Shown one piece after another: positions 12,159-20,218 of a DNA stretch of 21,179 nt. Every line of letters starts with the position of its first letter. Position 1 is the stretch's first letter. The translations under genes and the position numbers were made by a program. The stretch comes from an uncultured Veillonella sp. (GTDB taxonomy: Bacteria; Bacillota; Negativicutes; Veillonellales; Veillonellaceae): NCBI RefSeq assembly GCF_938010505.1, contig NZ_CALLVP010000090.1, positions 1-21,179 on the forward strand, in the 5' to 3' direction. The notes below the pieces were generated by a model, which searched no databases, was not told the origin of the DNA, and worked only from the letters and a program-made list of their open reading frames with translations.

Positions 12159-14846
12159 CTATTCTTCAATGACCTCGACTATGATGTCATGGTCTTCAGA
12201 TAGTTTTTCTAATGTTTCTGCCAATAAAGGATTGTTTCGTTCCTCTTCGGTCATATGCACTGGATCCCAAGCGTATTCACGAGCCACTGTAACACTATCG
12301 ATAGCCTCTATTTCAATAGGTGCTAGTGAAAGCATAACATTTCCATCACCTTGCGGTGGGGTTACCTCACGAGGTTCACCCCCATCAGACTTTGGGACAG
12401 CTTCCACCTCGATATGTGCACCACTATCCATAGGGCGCTCTAACACTTCGCCATCCTCGCTGATAACAGTCACACTATCTAATGGATGTGGTGGCATATC
12501 ATCTAAGGATGATACATAAGAATCCTCCATATCGTCTACAGGCACATCATCAAAGGAATGAACTGGAATATCATCCCCTTCAATAGAACCTGCTAAAGAC
12601 TCGATAGGAATCTCCCCATCTGGAACTTGAGTAGATGGAGTACCATCAAAGGATGTAATCGGCACATCATCACCGGATGCTGGCTCTGTTTCTACTCCAG
12701 CTCCTAATGCAGTTTCTGATGCATCTGTTATAGCTGTATTCGCACTATCACTAACTGCTGTATTTGCAACAGCACCAGCGGTTTTCTTAGCTAAGAATGC
12801 CATAGCCGCAGCCTTAGCCGCGTCCACGGCTGCAGAATCAAACTTACTCTCTTGAGGATCATTGGTTAAATCCATTTGTGTTGGTTGCGCACCGGAGGTC
12901 GTCTTTACGTCAACCATCGGTTCTTGTGGCCGTTGGGGTGCTTTTACTTGGCGTTGTGTGGTGCTACCAGCAGCCTTTTTATAATCTTTATAAACTTGCG
13001 TGAGGGCATCCACGATTTCTACGTGTACTGCATAGCCCAGTGTATAGGTGAAAGCATCAGCCGCTTCAGCCAAGTTCACTTCATTGGTCATCACATTGAG
13101 ATGCAATGTATTTTTAAAGGCCATTACCGCCTTGCTTTGGTCTACATATACAAGTTGACCTTGACCAATAACGGTAGAGGTCATATTGCGATTGCTGTCC
13201 TTCAAGTATTTAATCACATTGGATTGTACATTGCGATACTCTTGAGCAGACAAGATTTGTTCACTAATGATGGCCTGTGTACTAACACCTTTTTTAGCAC
13301 GACCTTTAGCTTGGTTTCTTGTAGGTTTTCGGGAAGCCGTGTCCCCATTATTTGGCGGTGGCGCCATGCCAACTCCGCCCATCGGTGGCGGAGCCATGCC
13401 CACTCCATTCATCGGAGGAGGTGTGCTACCTGGTGTTCTCATCGGTGGAGGCGTCATACCTACCCCATTCATAGGAGGCGGTGTCATCCCCACACCACTT
13501 GATGGTGGCACTGAATCAATAGTAGTATTTTGAGTGCTGCTCATTGGAGCATCCTGTGTAGTTACAGTAGTATCAACAGATACAAAACTATTCGCATATC
13601 CATCTTGTGGTGGTACAAATGCATTGGCACCATATGTTGTTGGAGCTGCTACGGGACTTCGTTGTTCTAATTGAGCCATACGGTTCAATAAATCATTTCG
13701 TTCAGATTTCTCGGCACTTTCTAGTGCATATACACGGTCTTCTAAGCTTTCATCAACAGAACCTAATTTAGCACAAAGCACGAGTAGTCCTATTTCAATG
13801 ATGGTTCGCGGATTATCCACTTGCTTCGCATCATTCATGATGGATTGAGTACTGCGCACATATCGGTTAAGTTCATTGAAATCAACAGTATTGGCCTGAG
13901 CTAGGAACTCATCCTTAAAGGCATCGTATACCTTGAGCTCATCCGCATCAGGAGCCACCTTACCAACGAGCAAAGCACGCACATGTTGAATGAGGGCTTC
14001 CATAATCTGCGTCGCATCGCGACCTTCTGCCAAGGCATCGTGAATGTAGGATAATACTTTAGGGCCATCGCCGTTGCGCAAAGCATCTAGGAAGTGAATA
14101 ATCCATTCTTTACTTACGAGACCAATTAACTCTTCCACCACTTGCGGTGTAATAGAGCCTGTTGCCATACCTGCACATTGGTCTAGAATACTCAAGGCAT
14201 CACGCAAACCACCGTCTGCATGAACAGCGATAAGCTGAGCCGCCGCAGAATCAAGACCAAAGCCTTCTTTTTCTGCTACGTAAGATAAACGTTGTGCGAT
14301 GTCATCAGAGGTAATGCGTCTAAAGGTATAACGTTGACAACGAGACACAATAGTAACAGGCAATTTTTCAATTTCTGTAGTAGCAAAGATAAACATCACA
14401 TGAGCAGGCGGCTCTTCGATTGTTTTTAAAAGCGCATTCCATGCCTCTGTAGTGAGCATGTGGGCTTCGTCTATGATGAACACCTTTTTACGCCCCTCAA
14501 CAGGCATAAACTTGACGCTTTCACGGAGAGCACGTACTTCATCGATACCACGATTGGATGCGGCGTCGATTTCAAGGACATCCATGGACTGTCCACTCAA
14601 AATCGATTTACAAGCACTACACTCGTTACAAGGGTGATCCGTTGGACCATGCTCGCAGTTGATAGCGCGCCCGAAAATCTTCGCCATACTCGTCTTACCA
14701 GTCCCCCGTGGACCAGCAAATAAATAGGCATGAGCTACCTTATCCTCGCGGATAGCGCGCATCAATGTATCAGACACCTGATGCTGACCGACTACATCGG
14801 TAAATGTCTGCGGTCGATACTTACGATATAGCGCAATATATGCCAT
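12159..14846 (-). CDS. dnaX: DNA polymerase III subunit gamma/tau, with very long C-terminal tail
   Basis: This 895-residue protein is the clamp-loader ATPase of the replicative polymerase. It starts with ALYRKYRPQTFTDVVGQ. Walker A is GPRGTGKT (45-52), zinc-binding cysteines are C64, C73, C76 and C79, Walker B is IIDEAH (124-129), and the arginine-finger motif is SRC (168-170). AAA+ domains I-II and the oligomerisation domain III run to about residue 395. Then come a Pro/Met-rich stretch with five 10-residue repeats (451-500), a basic patch (506-519), a folded-looking domain (about 525-640, with YLKDSNRNMTSTVIGQG) and an acidic low-complexity tail (about 680-895). B. subtilis DnaX is 563 and E. 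coli tau 643 residues, so this one is exceptionally long. The run AAAAAA at codons 518-519 could allow a -1 shift to an early stop. It is the first gene of the operon; an extended -10 and an AAGGGGG ribosome site precede it. Confidence 0.96.
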   Translation of the reverse strand: MAYIALYRKYRPQTFTDVVGQHQVSDTLMRAIREDKVAHAYLFAGPRGTGKTSMAKIFGRAINCEHGPTDHPCNECSACKSILSGQSMDVLEIDAASNRGIDEVRALRESVKFMPVEGRKKVFIIDEAHMLTTEAWNALLKTIEEPPAHVMFIFATTEIEKLPVTIVSRCQRYTFRRITSDDIAQRLSYVAEKEGFGLDSAAAQLIAVHADGGLRDALSILDQCAGMATGSITPQVVEELIGLVSKEWIIHFLDALRNGDGPKVLSYIHDALAEGRDATQIMEALIQHVRALLVGKVAPDADELKVYDAFKDEFLAQANTVDFNELNRYVRSTQSIMNDAKQVDNPRTIIEIGLLVLCAKLGSVDESLEDRVYALESAEKSERNDLLNRMAQLEQRSPVAAPTTYGANAFVPPQDGYANSFVSVDTTVTTQDAPMSSTQNTTIDSVPPSSGVGMTPPPMNGVGMTPPPMRTPGSTPPPMNGVGMAPPPMGGVGMAPPPNNGDTASRKPTRNQAKGRAKKGVSTQAIISEQILSAQEYRNVQSNVIKYLKDSNRNMTSTVIGQGQLVYVDQSKAVMAFKNTLHLNVMTNEVNLAEAADAFTYTLGYAVHVEIVDALTQVYKDYKKAAGSTTQRQVKAPQRPQEPMVDVKTTSGAQPTQMDLTNDPQESKFDSAAVDAAKAAAMAFLAKKTAGAVANTAVSDSANTAITDASETALGAGVETEPASGDDVPITSFDGTPSTQVPDGEIPIESLAGSIEGDDIPVHSFDDVPVDDMEDSYVSSLDDMPPHPLDSVTVISEDGEVLERPMDSGAHIEVEAVPKSDGGEPREVTPPQGDGNVMLSLAPIEIEAIDSVTVAREYAWDPVHMTEEERNNPLLAETLEKLSEDHDIIVEVIEE
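12480..12680 (-). repeat. Acidic imperfect repeats encoded in the dnaX tail
   Basis: The encoded tail repeats a D-D-[VI]-P-[IV]-x-S-F-D type unit (DDVPITSFD, DDIPVHSFDD) and related forms (GEIPIESL, DDMPPHPLD). The corresponding DNA has recurring CATCATC-rich blocks. This is a low-complexity acidic segment, probably disordered. Confidence 0.5.
13290..13295 (-). other. Possible -1 frameshift / slippage site in dnaX
   Basis: On the coding strand the sequence is GCT AAA AAA GGT GTT AGT (codons 517-522). Slipping back one base on the six-A run gives AAA AGG TGT TAG, a stop after two new codons and a gamma-like product of about 521 residues. An AAAGG sequence lies 7 bases upstream. The run is not a canonical A-AAA-AAG heptamer in the zero frame, so single-tRNA or transcriptional slippage would be needed. 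Confidence 0.35.
13347..13496 (-). repeat. Five tandem 30-bp repeats encoding GVGMTPPPMN
   Basis: Five in-frame 30-bp units encode GVGMTPPPMN, GVGMTPPPMR, TPGSTPPPMN, GVGMAPPPMG and GVGMAPPPNN (dnaX residues 451-500). The units share a GGTGGAGGC-like core on the plus strand with third-position drift. Copy number is likely to vary between strains. Confidence 0.9.
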
Positions 14847-14882
14847 TGGAACACCCCCTTTTTCCGAAACTTACAATACTTT

Positions 14883-14891
14883 ATTATACCA
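14883..14891 (-). promoter_or_regulatory. dnaX: Extended -10 promoter of the dnaX operon
   Basis: The minus strand reads TGGTATAAT, a perfect -10 with a TGn extension, about 37 bases before the dnaX ATG. The -35 region at 16-18 bp is poor. The sequence between here and the ffs terminator (about 14892-15058) is AT-rich and shows nothing else I can name. Confidence 0.6.
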
Positions 14892-15058
14892 TATTCAAGA
14901 AAATCTGACTTCCTTAATATAGTTCTCTCCACATTTCCAAAGTGATATGTTTATTTATAAACTTTGTAGATATTTACTAATCAAAATTCCATCATATGGT
15001 TCACTATAAAACATCGTATAGTCCAAAATAAAGTATCATACATTCCTATATTAGACAT

Positions 15059-15082
15059 AAAAAAAGCGGCCTCAGAGGCCGC
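15059..15082 (-). terminator. Intrinsic terminator of the SRP RNA gene
   Basis: GC-rich stem GCGGCCT-CAG-AGGCCGC (15066-15082) is followed on the minus strand by seven T (15065-15059). It directly follows the closing helix of the SRP RNA. Confidence 0.92.
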
Positions 15083-15083
15083 C

Positions 15084-15225
15084 TTGCAATATTCGATCAC
15101 GACAGCCCCCGGGTTCCCCGTGGCACATGAAGGTTACCGCTTAGTGCTGCTACCTCTCAGTCCTGACACGATTCACAGGCCCCCATTGCACAGGCCCGAG
15201 GACTGCCATGATCCAATATTGCAAT
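15084..15225 (-). ncRNA. ffs: Signal recognition particle RNA (small bacterial type, 4.5S-like)
   Basis: This RNA is the scaffold of the SRP that binds Ffh and targets membrane proteins to SecYEG. On the minus strand, GCAATATT near the 5' end pairs with AATATTGC near the 3' end, closing a long hairpin. The conserved apical domain is present: GTGTCAGGACTGAGAGG, then TAGCAGCAC, with a GAGA (GNRA) tetraloop and the CAGG / AGCAG symmetric loop that contacts the Ffh M domain. About 140 bases leave no room for the full Alu domain of the B. subtilis form. The 5' end is placed from the promoter, with start near 15225; the 3' end is approximate. It lies between gltB and dnaX. SRP RNA near dnaX is common in Firmicutes. 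Confidence 0.9.
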
Positions 15226-15231
15226 ACAAAT

Positions 15232-15260
15232 ATTATACATGAAAAAGCCTCTATAGTCAA
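15232..15260 (-). promoter_or_regulatory. ffs: Strong promoter of the SRP RNA gene
   Basis: Minus strand: TTGACT (15260-15255), exactly 17 bp, TATAAT (15237-15232), start 7 bases on at about 15225. The -35 hexamer lies inside the loop and inner stem of the gltB terminator (15247-15272), so the two elements share DNA. Confidence 0.88.
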
Positions 15261-15272
15261 AGCTATAGAGGC
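15242..15272 (-). terminator. Intrinsic terminator of gltB
   Basis: A perfect 10-bp stem GCCTCTATAG (15247-15256) / CTATAGAGGC (15263-15272), six-base loop, and five T on the minus strand (15246-15242). It lies 47 bases after the gltB stop. A T-run on the plus side (15273-15276) is shorter. Confidence 0.9.
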
Positions 15273-15319
15273 TTTTCACTGTATTCTTATATAACAAAAA
15301 TTAACTAAGGAGAAATATA

Positions 15320-18300
15320 TTATGCATATTTTTCTTTAAATGCAGCCAATTGCGCTTCTTCTAAGGACAAGCCTTGTTCTTTGAAACGTTCAATAGTAGC
15401 TTGCATTTCTTCGTATGCTACAGGTACAACTTTTGTAAATCTGTTTACAAAGTTATTCCAGTTTTCAAGGATGTGACGGCCTTTAGCGGAGTTAGTGTGC
15501 AATACATGTTGTTCTACCAGTTCTTTAATGCGTTTAAGGTCATCATTATTGGCAGGACGTAGTTCTACGAGACCTGTATTTACATAGCGTTCATCGCAAT
15601 CGAGGATGTACGCATAGCCACCGGACATACCTGCTCCGAAGTTACGGCCGATTTTACCGAGTACGAGCACTTCGCCACCAGTCATGTATTCACAGCCATG
15701 GTCGCCGACGCCTTCCACAACGGCAGTGATGCCACTGTTACGAACGGCAAAACGTTCACCAGCTACACCGTTGATGTAGGATGTACCAGAGGTTGCACCA
15801 TAGAAGGCAACGTTACCGATAAGGATGTTTTCGTCAGCCTCAAAGATAGATGCTTTAGGCGGATACACAGTAATTGTACCACCGGATAAACCTTTACCAA
15901 GGTAGTCATTCGCATCCCCTTCGAGTTCCAATGTCATACCTTTAGGGATAAAAGCACCAAAGGATTGACCAGCAGAGCCTTCGAAATTCAACTTGATTGT
16001 GTTATCTGTCAAACCGCTTTCACCATAACGACGAGTCACCTCAGAGCCAACCAAGGTACCTACAACACGGTTGATATTAGTGATAGCCAATTTAGCGCGA
16101 ATCGGTTTTTGGTCCTCAATAGCAGGACGGCACATACGCAAGAGCTTGGACATATCCAAGGTGCGTTCCAACTCATGATCTTGATCAACCATGTGCATAT
16201 GCCCTACAGCGGCATCGATGTACGGACGGAACAGTATACGTTTAAGGTCAACACGGGACAATTTGAAGTTATCGTCTTGAGATTTTTGACGCACAAGATC
16301 GATACGACCAACGAGTTCTGCTACGGAGCGAATACCTAGACGAGCCATGATTTCACGCAATTCACGAGCGATAAAGAGCATCAAGTTTTCTACATACTCA
16401 GGCTTACCTGTGAAGCGGGCACGCAATTTTTCATCTTGTGTGGCTACGCCGTAAGGACATGTGTTGAGATTACATACACGAGCCATTTTACAACCTACCG
16501 CTACAAGCGGCAATGTACCAAAGCCGAACAACTCTGCACCGAGCATAGCTGCTACAGCCACATCGAATCCTGTCATCAATTTAGAGTCTACTTCTAATTG
16601 AACACGGTCACGCAATCTATTGAGCATCAAGGTTTGATGAGTTTCAGATAAACCTAATTCCCAAGGCACACCAGCGTGTTTAACAGATGTACGACCTGCC
16701 GCACCAGTACCACCATCGTATCCGGAAATCAAGATATTATCCGCTTTCGCTTTCGCAACACCAGCAGCTATCGTGCCAACGCCTGCTTCAGATGTCAATT
16801 TAACGGAAATACGCGCATCTTTGTTGACGCATTTCAAATCGTAAATCAACTCAGCCAAGTCTTCGATGGAGTAAATATCGTGATGCGGTGGTGGAGATAC
16901 GAGCTCAACGCCTGGAGTAGAGTGACGAGCTTTCGCGATTTCAGGATATACCTTTTTGCCTGGTAATTGGCCACCTTCACCTGGCTTAGCACCTTGAGCA
17001 CATTTAATTTGCAATTCTTTTGCATTGATCAAATAATTCGCTGTTACCCCGAAACGACCAGATGCAATCTGTTTTACTTCGGAGTTCATGCTGTCGCCGT
17101 TTGGCAATGGTTTGAAACGAGCTACGTCTTCGCCGCCTTCCCCAGAGTTAGATGTAGAGCCTAAACGATTCATAGCGATAGCGATCGCTTCATGCGCTTC
17201 TTTACTGATTGCACCATAACTCATAGCGCCCGCTTTAAAGCGTTTTACGATAGATTCTTCCGGTTCAACCTCTTCGATTGGAATACCGCCGCCTAGAGGG
17301 TAGTTTAATTCCATCAAGGAGCGCAATGTAACATGGTAATCGTTGCGAATCGCTTTAGAGTATTCTTTATATTTAGCATAATCGCCGTTGATAAGGGATT
17401 CTTGTAACAAATCAATCGTCTTAGGATTGAACAAATGCTCTTCCCCATCTTTTACAGGACCATACCAACCGCCTGGTTCAAGCACTGTTTCGTCGGATTT
17501 GAAAGCCCGTTCATAACGTGCCAAGGCTTCGTGTGCTACGCCACCAAGGCCGATACCACCGATGCGAGTTGGAGTATTTACGAAGAATCTATTAATGAAG
17601 TTAGTATTCAAACCCAATGCTTCAAAGATTTGTGCACCGTGATAGGAACGAACTGTAGAAATACCCATTTTGGACATAACTTTCATGATGCCACCCACAG
17701 CGGCTTTAATATAGTTCTTTTCTGCTTCTTCTGGTGTAATATCACCAAGACGTTTACGAGCTTGCAAATCGCGAACTGTTTCAAGCGCCAAATATGGGTT
17801 GATAGCCGTTACGCCATAGCCAATTAATGTACAGAAGTGATGAACCTCACGTGGTTCACCAGACTCAAGGATGAGGCCGATTTCTGTACGTAATACTTTG
17901 TCGATCAAATGATTATGAACAGCTGCTACAGCTAATAATGCTGGAATTGGTGCATGGTTTTCATCGACACCGCGGTCGGATAAGATCAACACATTTTGAT
18001 CTGTACGAGCTGCTTCTTCTGCCTTTTCGCATAAATCATTTAGCGCATCGCGCAAGCCTTCAGCACCCTTAGTGGGGTCGAAGAGAATTGGCAAGGTTAC
18101 GGATTTCATGCGACGACAATCAAGAGCCTTAATAGACGCCAACTCTTGGTTCGTAAGGATTGGTGTGCGCATAGACAGCGCGTAGGTTCCTGCTTTATTA
18201 GGATCTGTTAAATTACCAGAGTTACCAAGCATGACCCGTGTAGATGTAACCATCTCCTCACGGATAGAGTCGATCGGAGGATTTGTTACTTGTGCAAACA

Positions 18301-19900
18301 TTTGCTTGAAGTAGCTATATAGCAATTGTGGTTTATCAGACAAGATAGCTAAAGGCGCATCGGCACCCATGGCACCTACAGGGTCTTTACCATCTTTTGC
18401 CATAGGAACAATCATGCGCACAAGGTCTTCTTGAGTATAACCAAAGGCTTGTTGATTTTTGAATAAATCTTCAATTTTTGGAATGGAGCTTTCATCGGCC
18501 TGAGTAATTTCAGATAAGTGAATAACGTGTTCTTTTACCCATTCATCGTACGGTAATTCAGTAGCAACGCGATGTTTGATTTCTTCATCGGAAATGATAC
18601 GTTGTTCATCTGTATCGATGAGAAGCATTTTACCTGGTTCCAAACGGCCTTTAGCGCGGATGTTTTCAGCATTTTCGTTGACAACACCAACTTCAGAAGC
18701 CATGATAACGCGGTCATCTGTTGTCACATAGTAACGAGCGGGACGCAATCCATTACGGTCAAGCACACCGCCGATAACGGTACCATCGGTAAAGCCCATA
18801 GCCGCAGGACCATCCCACGGTTCCATCATAAAGCTATTAAACTCATAGAAATCATGTTTTTCTTGACTCATGAGATTATTGCGTTCCCAAGGTTCAGGAA
18901 TCATCATCATAATCGCATGAGGCAAGGAACGACCTGTCATATGCAAGAATTCCAAGGTATTATCAAACATCGCAGAGTCAGAACCGCTATCATCTACTAC
19001 GGGGAATACCTTTTTGATATCTGGGAACAATGGAGATTCCGCTTTACCTTCACGAGCATTGATCCAGTTTACATTACCGCGAATTGTATTAATTTCACCA
19101 TTATGAACTAAGAAACGGTTAGGATGTGCCCGAGCCCAGCTTGGAAATGTATTCGTACTGAAACGAGAGTGAACCATTGCCAACGCAGATGTAAAGTCAA
19201 GGTCGCTCAAATCAAGGTAGAAGTCGCGCAACTGACCAGGTGTTAGCATCCCTTTATATACGATTGTTTTGGAGGACAAGGATGCAATATAAAAATCACT
19301 GGATAATTCCTTGCTCAATGGAATGATGCGTTTTTCCGCCAATTTACGGATGATATATAATTTGCGTTCAAATTCCTTATTGTTCGTTACATCGGGACCT
19401 TTGCCGATGAGGATTTGAATCATCCAAGGGCGAATCGCCGCTGCCTCTTTACCAACCTTTGTACCATCAACCGGTACTTCGCGCCAGCCGAGAACAACTT
19501 GCCCCTCTTCGCGTACGACCTCTTCGAGAATTCGTTTTTGCTCGTTACGGAGACTTTCATATTTATGGGCAAAGACCATACCTACGCCATACTCGCCAGC
19601 TGCAGGCAGTTGAATACCAAGCACTTCACACTCACGCTTGAAGAACTCGTACGGAATTTGTACCAAAATACCGGCACCATCACCTGTGTCCTTATCGGCA
19701 CCGGCACCACCACGATGTTCAAGGCGCTCCAAAATGCGCAAACCATCGTCGATAATATCATGAGATTTTTTCCCCTTAATATTAACAACGAAGCCCATGC
19801 CACACGCATCCTTTTCAAATTGGCTGCTGTACATGCCATTGGCTTCGAGTCTAGCTTGATCTAGACATTGTTGCTCTATTGTGCTTTGCTTCATATCCAT
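15320..19900 (-). CDS. gltB: Glutamate synthase large subunit
   Basis: This is a 1526-residue cytosolic enzyme converting glutamine + 2-oxoglutarate to two glutamates in ammonium assimilation. Numbered from M at 19900, C33 (in DACGMGF) is the glutaminase nucleophile exposed after removal of a 32-residue propeptide. HRGG and the HNGEINT region mark the class II amidotransferase domain. The central domain follows, then the FMN-binding synthase domain with CAQGAKPGEGGQLPG, GTGAAGRTS and the [3Fe-4S] cysteines C1137, C1143 and C1148 (C-x5-C-x4-C). The C-terminal beta-helix contains GRNFGAGMSGG. The frame is open to a GTG at 19909, but AAGGAG lies 8 bases before the ATG at 19900 and abuts the GTG, so 19900 is the better start. 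No gltD lies downstream: a terminator and ffs follow. The electron donor subunit must come from elsewhere, or it works with ferredoxin, which usually goes with a ~1500-residue single-subunit enzyme. Confidence 0.97.
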   Translation of the reverse strand: MDMKQSTIEQQCLDQARLEANGMYSSQFEKDACGMGFVVNIKGKKSHDIIDDGLRILERLEHRGGAGADKDTGDGAGILVQIPYEFFKRECEVLGIQLPAAGEYGVGMVFAHKYESLRNEQKRILEEVVREEGQVVLGWREVPVDGTKVGKEAAAIRPWMIQILIGKGPDVTNNKEFERKLYIIRKLAEKRIIPLSKELSSDFYIASLSSKTIVYKGMLTPGQLRDFYLDLSDLDFTSALAMVHSRFSTNTFPSWARAHPNRFLVHNGEINTIRGNVNWINAREGKAESPLFPDIKKVFPVVDDSGSDSAMFDNTLEFLHMTGRSLPHAIMMMIPEPWERNNLMSQEKHDFYEFNSFMMEPWDGPAAMGFTDGTVIGGVLDRNGLRPARYYVTTDDRVIMASEVGVVNENAENIRAKGRLEPGKMLLIDTDEQRIISDEEIKHRVATELPYDEWVKEHVIHLSEITQADESSIPKIEDLFKNQQAFGYTQEDLVRMIVPMAKDGKDPVGAMGADAPLAILSDKPQLLYSYFKQMFAQVTNPPIDSIREEMVTSTRVMLGNSGNLTDPNKAGTYALSMRTPILTNQELASIKALDCRRMKSVTLPILFDPTKGAEGLRDALNDLCEKAEEAARTDQNVLILSDRGVDENHAPIPALLAVAAVHNHLIDKVLRTEIGLILESGEPREVHHFCTLIGYGVTAINPYLALETVRDLQARKRLGDITPEEAEKNYIKAAVGGIMKVMSKMGISTVRSYHGAQIFEALGLNTNFINRFFVNTPTRIGGIGLGGVAHEALARYERAFKSDETVLEPGGWYGPVKDGEEHLFNPKTIDLLQESLINGDYAKYKEYSKAIRNDYHVTLRSLMELNYPLGGGIPIEEVEPEESIVKRFKAGAMSYGAISKEAHEAIAIAMNRLGSTSNSGEGGEDVARFKPLPNGDSMNSEVKQIASGRFGVTANYLINAKELQIKCAQGAKPGEGGQLPGKKVYPEIAKARHSTPGVELVSPPPHHDIYSIEDLAELIYDLKCVNKDARISVKLTSEAGVGTIAAGVAKAKADNILISGYDGGTGAAGRTSVKHAGVPWELGLSETHQTLMLNRLRDRVQLEVDSKLMTGFDVAVAAMLGAELFGFGTLPLVAVGCKMARVCNLNTCPYGVATQDEKLRARFTGKPEYVENLMLFIARELREIMARLGIRSVAELVGRIDLVRQKSQDDNFKLSRVDLKRILFRPYIDAAVGHMHMVDQDHELERTLDMSKLLRMCRPAIEDQKPIRAKLAITNINRVVGTLVGSEVTRRYGESGLTDNTIKLNFEGSAGQSFGAFIPKGMTLELEGDANDYLGKGLSGGTITVYPPKASIFEADENILIGNVAFYGATSGTSYINGVAGERFAVRNSGITAVVEGVGDHGCEYMTGGEVLVLGKIGRNFGAGMSGGYAYILDCDERYVNTGLVELRPANNDDLKRIKELVEQHVLHTNSAKGRHILENWNNFVNRFTKVVPVAYEEMQATIERFKEQGLSLEEAQLAAFKEKYA

Positions 19901-20218
19901 AACGTGCACTCCTTCATATCACTTGATTATTCCAAGCACTGCGGCATCGTTCCGTTCGGTCTTGGTAAAAGTATAACTAACAAACTATTTCTCTATAAAA
20001 TTATCAATTCAACATTCTATAGAATTTTATGTCTATACACAGTATACTCCTGTCCACTGTGAATTGAAAATACAAAAAAAACATAGTCTATGCTTTTCAT
20101 GCATAGACTATGAGTTTTTATCACTATTGTTTTTTGTATACAAGGATACAGGGAAAATAAGCATCTCGTCCGAGAGATATGATGGACTTATTATTTAGAG
20201 TAGTAAAATCTACAGTTA
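19901..20218. other. Intergenic region between the second pseudouridine synthase and gltB
   Basis: This 318-bp region holds no gene that I can support. It holds the gltB ribosome site, a strong hairpin terminator at 20074-20112 and a TATACT -10-like hexamer about 70 bases before gltB without a convincing -35. A small inverted repeat ATCTC-N6-GAGAT lies near 20163-20178. No riboswitch or T-box was recognised. Confidence 0.6.
20074..20112 (-). terminator. Strong intrinsic terminator upstream of gltB
   Basis: Perfect 12-bp stem CATAGTCTATGC (20082-20093) / GCATAGACTATG (20101-20112), 7-base loop, and an unbroken T-run on the minus strand (A run at 20074-20081). It lies about 107 bases after the stop of the pseudouridine synthase at 20219 and separates that operon from gltB. 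Confidence 0.88.

Noticed and set aside
12876..13502. Plus-strand open frame of 208 codons over the dnaX repeats
   Set aside because: It lies entirely antisense to a well-supported dnaX region, has odd Trp/His/Arg-rich composition from repeat DNA, and has no ribosome site. It is a shadow frame.
18572..19111. Plus-strand open frame of 179 codons within gltB
   Set aside because: It is antisense to conserved glutaminase and central domains of gltB, with no ribosome site or recognisable protein features.
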